This document shows positions 1 to 7,071 of a stretch of 64,000 bases of DNA, one piece after another. Made by a program: the position numbers and the translations under genes. The DNA is from an uncultured Dehalococcoidia bacterium (GTDB taxonomy: Bacteria > Chloroflexota > Dehalococcoidia > Lucifugimonadales > UBA3495): NCBI GenBank assembly GCA_951813535.1, contig OX638345.1:385029-449028 (forward strand), given 5' to 3'. Below the pieces are notes generated by a model that saw only the letters and a program-made list of their open reading frames with translations, made no database searches and was not told the DNA's origin. The stretch's first letter is position 1; each line of letters opens with the position of its first letter.

Positions 1-368
1 CTGTCCATGGCCGCCTTCAGGTTGGTCTGCCAGTCCTCGAGGGCCCGGGGATTAACGTCGCCCGGCTCGCGCTGTTGCGCCGCCAGCACGCTGCGCACGC
101 AGGCCAGGTCCAGCGCGTCCATCCCCTGGTACTTGCCGAAAGACACGCGCGGACGGTCGCCGCCCCGCTCCATGCCGGCGTAGCGGGCCAGCATGGCCTG
201 CTTCTCACCGACCCGCTGCTTCTCGGTCAGTTCGCCCACGGCCCGGCTGAGCCGTTCCATCTCCTCGCGCAGGGGCGGCAGGTCGGCGTCCATCCGCTGC
301 CGGTAGAACTCGCGCACCTCCGCGACCTCGTTCTTGATCGTCTCCAGTTCCCATGTTGAAAGCGTCAT
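1..368 (-). CDS. Phage major capsid protein, HK97-like, N-terminal part (cut by window edge)
   Basis: Only the first 122 codons are inside the window. The start at 368 follows AAGGAG eleven bases upstream. Residues 1-60 are a charged helical stretch (ELETIKNEVAEVREFY..., LREEMERLSRAVGEL) like the N-terminal scaffolding (delta) domain of HK97-fold capsid proteins, which the prohead protease removes during head maturation. It lies directly downstream of a prohead protease gene on the same strand, the usual protease-capsid order. The call rests on that order and the coiled-coil character; the diagnostic HK97 core is beyond the edge, so a fused or divergent capsid is possible. It suggests a prophage or prophage remnant continuing to the left. 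Confidence 0.6.
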   Translation of the reverse strand, partial: MTLSTWELETIKNEVAEVREFYRQRMDADLPPLREEMERLSRAVGELTEKQRVGEKQAMLARYAGMERGGDRPRVSFGKYQGMDALDLACVRSVLAAQQREPGDVNPRALEDWQTNLKAAMD

Positions 369-413
369 ACCTTTGCAAACTCCTTAAAATCCTGTCCATC
401 CTGTCCATCGATG

Positions 414-1160
414 TCAGTTACGCAGCCCCCGCAGCAGGCCCACCACCTCGTCCAGCGCGCGTCCCGTCTCTGCCGGCGCGCTGCCTGAACCCAGGGCCTC
501 CTCCGCCAGCAGGGCGCCGCCGTTGGCCGGCACCGGCACCGCGCTGATCTCCAGCAGTTCCTGCTCCAGGAACCGGATGCCCAGGAACGCGCCGTTCACC
601 GGATCGCGCCGCTCCTCGAAGCGCAGCGGGCGGAAGCCAACGGACACGCCCTTCTGGTAGCCTTGGCGGTACAGCCGTTCCACCTGGCCGGCGAACTCCG
701 TGGGCGCGAACTCCAGCCGCGCCCGCAGCGCCCGTCCGTCGCTCCACACCGCCTCCGCCCGCCCGATGGCAGGCTCGCCGTAGTCGTGGGCCCACAGCAC
801 CACCGGGTTGTCCCGGTAGGCGTCCAGCCGCCATCCCCCCGGCGCGACGGTATCGCCGTGCCGGTCCACCTCGCCCGTGGACGCCACGAACACCAGCGGG
901 CCGGCCGTGGCCTCCTTGCCGGTGGTTGGTTCGCTCGATCGCGCACGGCGCGCCGGGGCGACTGTCGTCGCGCTGCGATCCCGGGTTCCGGCGTCCCACT
1001 TGCAGACCACCGGCGCCTCGGCCGCGCCCCGCCGGTGTGCCGCCAGGGCAGCCAGCAGCGCGGCCCGTCCGTCGGGCAGACCCCGCGACGCGCGCCAGCC
1101 GGCCGTGCGTCCGGAGTGCCGGGCTCCGGCATTCATCATCGTCCGCCTCATCATCGTCAT
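414..1160 (-). CDS. HK97 family prohead protease
   Basis: About 248 residues. This is the phage head maturation serine protease (peptidase family U35/S78), which cleaves the capsid scaffolding domain. The core runs from VFVASTGEVDRHGDTV through VLWAHDYGEPAIG to YQKGVSVGFRPL and ISAVPVPAN. The expected catalytic His (in WAHDYG, about residue 124) and Ser (in GVSVGF, about residue 172) are both present. I chose the ATG at 1160 because GGGGAGGT precedes it; a longer reading from 1214 has no such site. The roughly 85-residue Arg-rich N-terminal extension is unusual and is not part of the protease fold. The capsid gene follows after 45 bases. Confidence 0.85.
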   Translation of the reverse strand: MTMMRRTMMNAGARHSGRTAGWRASRGLPDGRAALLAALAAHRRGAAEAPVVCKWDAGTRDRSATTVAPARRARSSEPTTGKEATAGPLVFVASTGEVDRHGDTVAPGGWRLDAYRDNPVVLWAHDYGEPAIGRAEAVWSDGRALRARLEFAPTEFAGQVERLYRQGYQKGVSVGFRPLRFEERRDPVNGAFLGIRFLEQELLEISAVPVPANGGALLAEEALGSGSAPAETGRALDEVVGLLRGLRN

Positions 1161-1216
1161 CCAGACCTCCCCGCCGGCGTTGTCCGATGCCCGGGCCGTA
1201 CGCCACCGACTCACGC

Positions 1217-1261
1217 AAAAAGCCGGTGGACCCGACCCGCCATCGGGTCAGTCCACCGGCT
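1217..1261 (-). terminator. Strong hairpin with T-tract on the minus strand
   Basis: AGCCGGTGGAC pairs perfectly with GTCCACCGGCT, and GACCC/GGGTC extends the stem. Read on the minus strand the hairpin is followed by TTTTTGCG, the form of an intrinsic terminator. It would stop minus-strand transcription from the 1.5-2.2 kb genes before the phage genes. Confidence 0.6.
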
Positions 1262-1503
1262 CTCGTCTCGCTTGATTTACTACAGGCTAACGGGCGGTTG
1301 GGTGCGGGGTCAACGGGATGGTGTCAGCAAATCTCCGGTCAATTTGCATGTGCGGCGAATGGTTGACTCGTTGACATCTGCCGGGTTGACACGTTGGCAT
1401 TACTAAGTAAGCGCGGAGTGGTCGGAGCACGCCGTCCTGCTTGAGAGACAGGCGCCGGACATAGCCGCGCTTCTGCATTTTGTGCAGCTTTCGGAGACCC
1501 TCA

Positions 1504-1953
1504 TCATCCGTCGCCCTGCACGCTGTCGGCGCTCTTCACCGTGAATTCGAGGATCCCCTCCGTGCGGTCATACACCATGCGCCAGCGACCGATGATGTCC
1601 CGCCCCAGCAGCGAAGGGATCCGGTTCATGCTGTGCATCGGGTCCGTGGCCGGCTTTGCGATGAGGACATCAACCTCGTAACTGCGAATTTCTCTTGCGT
1701 CGCCGTCGACGAATTCCAGGACAGCGCGCTCCCTGAAATATGTCGCGGAACCGCCCACGCCATAGGAGGTGGCGGGGGCTTCCAGTTGGTCGAAGGGAAT
1801 TGCGGCGGGCACACCATCCCGAGGGTGGATGCAGGTCGCATGAGCTCCGGTATCAACCAGGAAAGTTATATTTCTGGTTATTCCGAACCGGGGCAGCGTC
1901 AGGAAACCTTCAACAAAGGGTTGCCCGGTAGGCCCGAATTCTCCGAGAATCAC
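1504..1953 (-). CDS. Retropepsin-like aspartic protease, subtype A (cassette 1)
   Basis: 149 residues. Single-domain clan AA aspartyl protease related to retroviral proteases, which work as dimers. The active-site motif is LVDTGAHATCIHP at residues about 32-44; a Gly-rich flap-like region (YGVGGSATYF) and the PSLLGRDIIGRW segment follow. The start overlaps the stop of the upstream small gene by four bases (ATGA), so the two are probably translated together. It differs from the four other intact proteases in the window by having CIHP after the DTG motif and GRDI instead of GM.LL near the end. The closest relative here is the frameshifted copy at 20169-20598. Substrate unknown. Confidence 0.8.
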   Translation of the reverse strand: MILGEFGPTGQPFVEGFLTLPRFGITRNITFLVDTGAHATCIHPRDGVPAAIPFDQLEAPATSYGVGGSATYFRERAVLEFVDGDAREIRSYEVDVLIAKPATDPMHSMNRIPSLLGRDIIGRWRMVYDRTEGILEFTVKSADSVQGDG

Positions 1954-2195
1954 AGTATCAACGACGTCGGATCGGAGTCTAGGAACTCAATGACGACGTT
2001 CCCATCCCGCAGGCCATTTTCATCCAGAACCCGCAGCAGTTCGTCCATGGTTCCGGCCACGAACAGTTCTCCGCCAGGGACCATCGCAGCCCATTGATCG
2101 GGATGTTGTTCCGTCAACGACGTTACTTGCCGCCGCATCTGTGAGGCCAGGTCCCGGTATTCCAGCATCAGCTCGATTTTGGCCTCGGCTCTCAT
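1950..2195 (-). CDS. Small partner protein of retropepsin, subtype A (cassette 1)
   Basis: 81 residues, no signal peptide or membrane segment. The first 35 residues are predicted helical (MLEYRDLASQMRRQVTSL); the rest reads QWAAMVPGGELFVAGTMDEL...VVIEFLDSDPTSLIL, ending next to the protease start. The partner at 19891-20172 shares the WA.M, LFV.G and final P..LIL patterns, so the two are homologous. GAGGAAG precedes the ATG. The overlap with the protease gene and the small size recall an antitoxin, inhibitor or adaptor, but nothing in the sequence proves a role. Some DUF5678-like proteins resemble it superficially. Confidence 0.65.
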   Translation of the reverse strand: MRAEAKIELMLEYRDLASQMRRQVTSLTEQHPDQWAAMVPGGELFVAGTMDELLRVLDENGLRDGNVVIEFLDSDPTSLIL

Positions 2196-2279
2196 TGCTG
2201 CTTCCTCTCGCTGGACGGCACGACGCTGTCTGCGGATATTTATACGTTAGCATCTGCACCTGCCGCCGTCAAAACGACC

Positions 2280-2560
2280 TCAGCCTTCCTCCCTCGCCCG
2301 CTCCAGGTTCAGCGCCAGCAGACGCTCGAGGATCTCCCCGTCGGCCAGGCCCGCCGGCCACCCGTAGGCGTCGGCCACCGCCGCGTCGAGACGGGCGTGG
2401 ATGTTGTCCAGCCACGTCGGCCGCTGGTTGTACAGGTTCGTGAGCGTCCGCCTCTTCAACTCCGCCGCGCTGACCCCCTCCGGGTTCAGCCAGCCCTCGC
2501 GCAGCCGGTTCAACTCCGCCGCGATAGCGCCGATAGCCTCCCGCTGCTCCTCCGTGGGAG
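2280..2560 (-). pseudogene. C-terminal remnant of a large DNA methyltransferase
   Basis: About 93 codons remain. They read [14 protein letters not shown]...[11 protein letters not shown]...[17 protein letters not shown]...AYGWPAGL...[14 protein letters not shown], the standard end of large class I SAM-dependent DNA methyltransferases of the type IIL/MmeI-YeeA group. There is no start codon and no methyltransferase core. The matching N-terminal end lies at 4453-4874 on the same strand, and the space between them holds a DUF262-HEPN pair. The gene was therefore interrupted or had its core replaced. The exact 5' limit of the remnant near 2560 is uncertain. Confidence 0.75.
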
Positions 2561-2583
2561 GGTGAATGTTTCCAATTGCACAA

Positions 2584-3228
2584 CTATGGAGGTCGTAGGT
2601 AAGTAGACGATATCGCCGCCTGTACTAGATCGTCTCGGAACTGATCTATTAAAGCAATAACGACCGCGTGCAATTCGTCGTAGTCATCCGCTTCGATCGG
2701 CAAGCCACGACCATGCGCTACCGCATTCCGGTTTTTCAACAAGCGTTCGTCTAGGAGATGGCCTTTCGATAGGTATGCAGTGGGATCCACTCCCACCAGA
2801 CACAGAATATCCGCGAGCCGCCTAGAATCCAGATTTGCCCCAGTTTCTACAGCGTCATTCCATTGGGGGGCAAACGGACGGTGTTGATCGTTCAAGACCT
2901 TATCGACCAACTCCATATGCAACGTAAATCTGCGAGAACCGCCCGCAACAAAAATATCCGATCTAAATCCAAGCGCGACGAAATTGATGGCAACATCCTG
3001 CAGGAGCAAACCTTGGGACCCGACGAAACGAATGTATTCAGTTGCGGCATCTCTTATGAACCCTTCCCAATGAGCGTACAATAAGCATAGCGCAGCTCTT
3101 AATAGCATCGGTTGGCGTTGAGAACGTGCGTCGCTGACCGTGAACTTGAGGTCGGTGAGTTCTTTCTTCCTCCAAGCTAAAGCTCTCTCCAAAGCCCCTA
3201 CGAACTGGGTTGTCGTCCGCTGCATCAT
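2584..3228 (-). CDS. MAE_28990-type HEPN-like nuclease
   Basis: 214 residues, all predicted helical. [20 protein letters not shown] near residue 50 is typical of MAE_28990/MAE_18760 HEPN proteins. The C-terminal NRNAVAHG gives the metal-independent RNase motif R-x4-H (R167, H172). HEPN domains act as RNases in toxin-antitoxin, CRISPR and abortive infection systems. The start overlaps the stop of the DUF262 gene by four bases. DUF262-HEPN pairs of this kind are known from comparative surveys of defence islands. Base composition is clearly more AT-rich than the flanking genes, a sign of horizontal acquisition. Confidence 0.8.
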   Translation of the reverse strand: MMQRTTTQFVGALERALAWRKKELTDLKFTVSDARSQRQPMLLRAALCLLYAHWEGFIRDAATEYIRFVGSQGLLLQDVAINFVALGFRSDIFVAGGSRRFTLHMELVDKVLNDQHRPFAPQWNDAVETGANLDSRRLADILCLVGVDPTAYLSKGHLLDERLLKNRNAVAHGRGLPIEADDYDELHAVVIALIDQFRDDLVQAAISSTYLRPP

Positions 3229-4343
3229 GTCTCAAATAGCGTCCTTCCGAGCGGCACATTTGAACGGATACGTGCCGACGCTCTAACGCCAGAGCCGCTA
3301 TTTCTAGTAAACTCTGGATTGGCCCAAAGTTGTTTAACAATCGTTTCCACGTCAGGAATTTGCTTATCAGAGGCGCTCAGATATGATTCGTAATTGTATC
3401 CAAACCCCATGGCGATTGGTTCAAACGCCGATATCGAAAACGGGCCGGTATACGATGTTCTGTTGAAATCGTATTTCCGGAAGACATCTTCCGCTAAGGA
3501 TTGAGCTAACTTAGAGAATGTAAATCGGAATGCACTACTTTCTTGGTCTTTCAGGTCAAAAAACGACCCTGATTGCGCGAAGTCGACAATCTGGTCGGTG
3601 AGGAACTCGCCTATATCCCCTATGGATCTAAGTCTAGGTTCGTCCAAACGCCGGAAAACCAGGAAGCGGGTGACCAATTCCAAGTCGAACTGTTCAGCCT
3701 TAGCTTGATCGGTGATTGGAATGCACGTTTGAAAGTTCTGGTCTTGAGCCAAGTCCGCAATCCACCTGTAGGCGTCTGGATTAACCATCAGCAAAATAGC
3801 GTTACGTATCTCCTGGTCAGACAGACGAGATCCGCCGGTGTTCAAGCGCTGGAAGAGTTCATACTTGGTCGCTTCGCTACTCTCCCTGAGGATAATCTTG
3901 ACGTCGATCTTAGACCGCCTAATGATGAGTTTGTTCGGATCGCCTATACCTGACTCTGCACCATTATCGCCCCATGTTTTGCCCTCGAGGGATGGGAGGT
4001 ATTTGGTTTTTTTCAACTCCAACGGTGGCAGTTTCGCCCCATCCTCGTTTTTGAGCGCTCCCACGAGTTCGAAGATCGTAGATAGTCGCTGCAAGCCGTC
4101 GATGACGTCCCATACGCCATCGTCACGTTGTGACACGAAAATAGATGGTATAGGTATCCCGAGCAAAATCGATTCGATGAGGCGCGACTTTTGTTCAGGG
4201 CTCCATCGATAAAATCGTTGGAATTCGGGATGAATGTCGAGTTCGCCGTCACGGTACAAGTTGATCAGCTCCCCGATTGACATCGGGTATCCGTCGCTAC
4301 GGACTTCGGCCCGCATTTCGGCGATTTCATCTGAAAGGCTCAT
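3225..4343 (-). CDS. DUF262 (GmrS-N-like, ParB-fold) defence protein
   Basis: 372 residues. The N-terminal half is a DUF262 domain: MSIGELINLYRDGEL, then PEFQRFYRW (residues 39-47) and IDGLQRLSTI (residues 81-90). Known family members carry DGQQR at the latter site, the putative NTP-cleaving or nuclease centre also found in GmrSD type IV restriction enzymes; here the first Gln is Leu. The rest is helical (FQRLNTGGSRLSDQEIRNAIL is conserved). It is cotranscribed and overlaps with the HEPN nuclease downstream. The likely role is phage defence, with DUF262 sensing or regulating the HEPN effector; that is inference. AT-rich compared with neighbours. Confidence 0.82.
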   Translation of the reverse strand: MSLSDEIAEMRAEVRSDGYPMSIGELINLYRDGELDIHPEFQRFYRWSPEQKSRLIESILLGIPIPSIFVSQRDDGVWDVIDGLQRLSTIFELVGALKNEDGAKLPPLELKKTKYLPSLEGKTWGDNGAESGIGDPNKLIIRRSKIDVKIILRESSEATKYELFQRLNTGGSRLSDQEIRNAILLMVNPDAYRWIADLAQDQNFQTCIPITDQAKAEQFDLELVTRFLVFRRLDEPRLRSIGDIGEFLTDQIVDFAQSGSFFDLKDQESSAFRFTFSKLAQSLAEDVFRKYDFNRTSYTGPFSISAFEPIAMGFGYNYESYLSASDKQIPDVETIVKQLWANPEFTRNSGSGVRASARIRSNVPLGRTLFET

Positions 4344-4452
4344 TGTGTGCCCATCCTGTTAGCGATAGTCAAGCCTGTTGAAGTTGAAGAGTTTCAAGAT
4401 ACGCTTGACGCGAGCTACCACTGTACCATGACTAACCAGTGAGACCGCCTTG

Positions 4453-4874
4453 CTAGACACCAAAGTCAGCCAAAGATAGTGCCCGTGACGCTTGATCACC
4501 GATATCGACGTCGTAGCGCGCCGTCTCCATGCCCGGGAAGTTGGTCTGGATGCGCAGCGTCCGGAAGGACGACACGATCAGCAGCGGCGGCGTCTTCAGG
4601 TGCACCTGGTAGCGGAGGAGCTGGTCGAAGGCGCCGTCCAGCTGGGCGTCCCGGCCCTTGAACTCCCAGCCGAAATGTTCCTCGTAGTAGGCGTCGGCGA
4701 AGCCGCCCGGCACCGACTTCTCGAAGGTGAACGCCGCGGGATCGCCGTAGGCCGCCGGCGTGGCGTGGCCCACCAGCCCGCACAGGTCGTTGAAGAAGGA
4801 CTGCGCCCCCTGCCGCTCCCAAACCCGGCATCCCGCCAGCGGGCGACAAACTCGTGCGGCGATATGGTCGGCAT
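4453..4874 (-). pseudogene. N-terminal remnant of the same DNA methyltransferase (frameshifted)
   Basis: Reads ISPHEFVARWRDAG, then after a frame change near 4820 ERQGAQSFFNDLCGLVGHATP...FTFEKSVPGGFADAYYEEHFGWEFKGRDAQLDGAFDQLLRY...PPLLIVSSF. This is the PD-(D/E)xK-like N-terminus of type IIL DNA methyltransferases (WE.KG nuclease-like motif). Sequence identity with the family is lost after about position 4490. It complements the C-terminal remnant at 2280-2560. The roughly 700 residues that should hold the SAM-binding core and target recognition domain are gone, replaced by the DUF262-HEPN pair. Confidence 0.75.
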
Positions 4875-4995
4875 CCTGGGCGTCATGGCACACATTCTGG
4901 CGGGCAGGATAGCACGTGCAGTTTTCCAGGGCATTGACTATGGGGAATTCGGCCCATAGCATCAAAACTAAGACCGTCACAACGTGAGGCCCCAA

Positions 4996-5337
4996 ATGAC
5001 CATCACCCAACAGGAAGTGGACAGCATCAAGAGAATAATTCTCGACGGAGCGAAAACCCACTTCCCGCCTGCCGTCCAATTTCAGGACGCGAACGTCACC
5101 GTCCGCTTGGACGCTGACGAAGAGGAGTTCTTCCACGTCGAATTGCTTTACACCGCTCCCGACCCCGCCGACCCCGTGCTCGACGGCCACCTGATGAACA
5201 CTTTGTTCCGGGTCACCGACGAGCCCATCCGCGCCGCCGGCATCACCGCGCGCGCCCTGGTCACCTACACCGAGATCAACGACCCCACCCTGACGCTATA
5301 CCGCAAGTCGCCAACTCCGCCATCGCCCGCGTCATGA
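4996..5337 (+). CDS. Hypothetical protein paired with a HEPN gene
   Basis: 113 residues from the ATG at 4996 (an in-frame GTG at 4984 would add four). It begins MTITQQEVDSIKRIILDGAK and continues as an alternating beta/alpha protein (VTVRLDADEEEFFHVELLYTAPD, ITARALVTYTEIND). Its stop overlaps the ATG of the next gene by four bases (ATGA). HEPN toxins usually pair with an MNT nucleotidyltransferase; this protein has no GSxARG motif, so it represents another kind of partner. Likely an antitoxin or regulator by position only. Confidence 0.55.
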   Translation: MTITQQEVDSIKRIILDGAKTHFPPAVQFQDANVTVRLDADEEEFFHVELLYTAPDPADPVLDGHLMNTLFRVTDEPIRAAGITARALVTYTEINDPTLTLYRKSPTPPSPAS

Positions 5338-5801
5338 TCGACCCACAGGAACTCATCTACACCTGCCACAAACTGGTGCCGCAGTCGGCAGCGCCGCCAC
5401 CCTCCTAGGCTGATCTACGCCGCGCAATCAGCACCGCCTACTACGCCGTATTCCACGCCCTGGCGGCGTCCAACGCAGAACTGATCGCCGGTCAGCCGCA
5501 ATCCAGCATGTCCGCCTATGCATGGGAACGGGTCTACCGTCGCCTCGACCATGGCAGAGCCCAGAATAACCTGCGCGCCGTCCTCAACCTGCTATCCCCA
5601 ACCGGAGAATACTTCGCCCGCACCTTCATCGACCTCCAGGGCTTGCGCCAGGAAGCCGACTATGACCCCAACTTCACGATTACCCGTCCGGCTACTGTCA
5701 ACATCATTGCCCAGGCCGAAACCGCCATCAGGGACTTCGCGCAACTGACCCAGGAGGAGCGGAGGCTGCTGGTTGCACAGTCGATGTTCGACCGGCGCTG
5801 A
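5334..5801 (+). pseudogene. HEPN-domain protein interrupted by one in-frame amber stop
   Basis: The frame opens at ATG 5334 (MIDPQELIYTCHKLV) and runs to 5801 with a single TAG at 5406-5408. Downstream, ADLRRAISTAYYAVFHALAAS is the classic first helix of UPF0332-type HEPN proteins, and the helical remainder (AQNNLRAVLNLL, LRQEADYDP) is intact. A Gln codon CAG at this place would restore the usual Q-A-N/D-L-R-R sequence, so one C-to-T change explains the stop. The partner gene overlaps its start. It may be a dead toxin, a read-through gene or an assembly error. An internal ATG at 5508 would skip the key helix. Confidence 0.75.
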
Positions 5802-5887
5802 CCCACGTCGCCGCGGCAATGCCCCTCCCGCTCGTGCATTACAATTGCACCCGCCACGCCCATCATCACCGCGTTTACGGAGGGACC

Positions 5888-7033
5888 ATGAAACGCAGCG
5901 AGTCCAGGATCCTCACCACCCATACCGGCAGCCTGCCCCGTTCCCCCGAGCTCCAGGACCTGCTCCGCCGGCGCGAGGACCAGCAGAGCTTCGACGAGGC
6001 CGCGTTCCAGGCCAGCATTCGCGACGCCGTGGGCGACATCCTCGACCGTCAGCAGAACGCTGGCATCGACGTGGTCAACGATGGCGAGCAGGGCCGCTCC
6101 CAGTACGCCACCTACGTCAAGGAGCGGCTCACCGGATTCGAGGGCGAGCGCATGGTGCGCTCCCGTCCCCGCCTGGACGACGCCGACTTCCCCGAATACG
6201 CCGCCACGCAGACCACCATGTCCTCGCGGAACATGCCCCAGCCGGCCTGCACCGGGCCCATCGCCTGGAAGGACTGGCCGGCCGTGGAGCGGGACATCGC
6301 CAACCTGCGGGAGACCGCCGCCGGCCGGGACGTGGAGGAGGTCTTCATGACCGCGGCCTCGCCGGGCGTAATCGCCAACTTCCTGCCCAACGAGTACTAC
6401 GCCACCGAGGAGGAGTACCTCTACGCGCTGGCCCAGGTGATGAAGGACGAGTACAACGCCATCGCTGATGCCGGCCTGATCCTCCAGCTCGATTGCCCCG
6501 ACCTGGCCATGACCCGCGTGTCCCAGTTCTCCCACCTGTCGGTGGAGGAGTTCACGAAGATCGTCGAGATGCACGTCGAGGTCATCAACTACGCCCTGCA
6601 GGACATCGACCCGGAGCGGATGCGGCTGCACGTCTGCTGGGGCAACACCGAGGGTCCCCACCACCACGACGTGCCGCTGCGCGAGATCGTGGACATCGTG
6701 CTGCGGGCACGTCCCCTGGGCCTTTCCATCGAGGGCGCCAACCCCAGGCACGGCCACGAGTGGAAGGTCTGGCAGGACGTCACGCTCCCGGAAGGGAAGG
6801 CGCTCATCCCCGGCGTGCTGGACACCACCACCAACTTCATCGAGCACCCGGAGCTCATCGCCCAGCGGATCCTGAACTACGCCAACGTGGTGGGCCGGGA
6901 GAACGTCATGGCCGGTAGCGACTGCGGGTTCGGCACCTCCGCCTGGGGACGCAAGGTCGAGACCAACATCGCCTGGGCCAAGCTGGCCTCCATGGCGGAG
7001 GGGGCGCGGCTGGCTACGCGGGAGCTGTGGTAG
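5888..7033 (+). CDS. Cobalamin-independent methionine synthase II-like methyltransferase (MetE C-terminal domain)
   Basis: 381 residues, a single UROD/MetE-like TIM barrel. GGAGGG sits three bases before the ATG at 5888. The N-terminus ILTTHTGSLPRSPEL is diagnostic. Zinc ligands of the MetE family are visible: H248 and C250 in HVCWGN, and C346 in GSDCGF. It lacks the N-terminal half of true MetE, so it probably transfers a methyl or thiol group between small molecules rather than using methyltetrahydrofolate-triglutamate. Related single-domain proteins include epoxyalkane:coenzyme M transferase. It stands alone, convergent with the next gene. Confidence 0.85.
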   Translation: MKRSESRILTTHTGSLPRSPELQDLLRRREDQQSFDEAAFQASIRDAVGDILDRQQNAGIDVVNDGEQGRSQYATYVKERLTGFEGERMVRSRPRLDDADFPEYAATQTTMSSRNMPQPACTGPIAWKDWPAVERDIANLRETAAGRDVEEVFMTAASPGVIANFLPNEYYATEEEYLYALAQVMKDEYNAIADAGLILQLDCPDLAMTRVSQFSHLSVEEFTKIVEMHVEVINYALQDIDPERMRLHVCWGNTEGPHHHDVPLREIVDIVLRARPLGLSIEGANPRHGHEWKVWQDVTLPEGKALIPGVLDTTTNFIEHPELIAQRILNYANVVGRENVMAGSDCGFGTSAWGRKVETNIAWAKLASMAEGARLATRELW

Positions 7034-7071
7034 GCGCCCCAAGCACCGCGTGGGCCTTGGCGGGTATCACG

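Noticed and set aside
1287-1478. 63-codon minus-strand frame downstream of retropepsin cassette 1
   Set aside because: The region RKLHKMQKRGYVRRLSLKQDG looks protein-like, but there is no good start or ribosome site and the second half is not; left as an unassigned fragment.
5660-7042. Long open frame (460 codons) antisense to the MetE-like gene
   Set aside because: Low-complexity Gly/Val/His-rich composition typical of the reverse strand of GC-rich genes; the plus-strand product has full family motifs.
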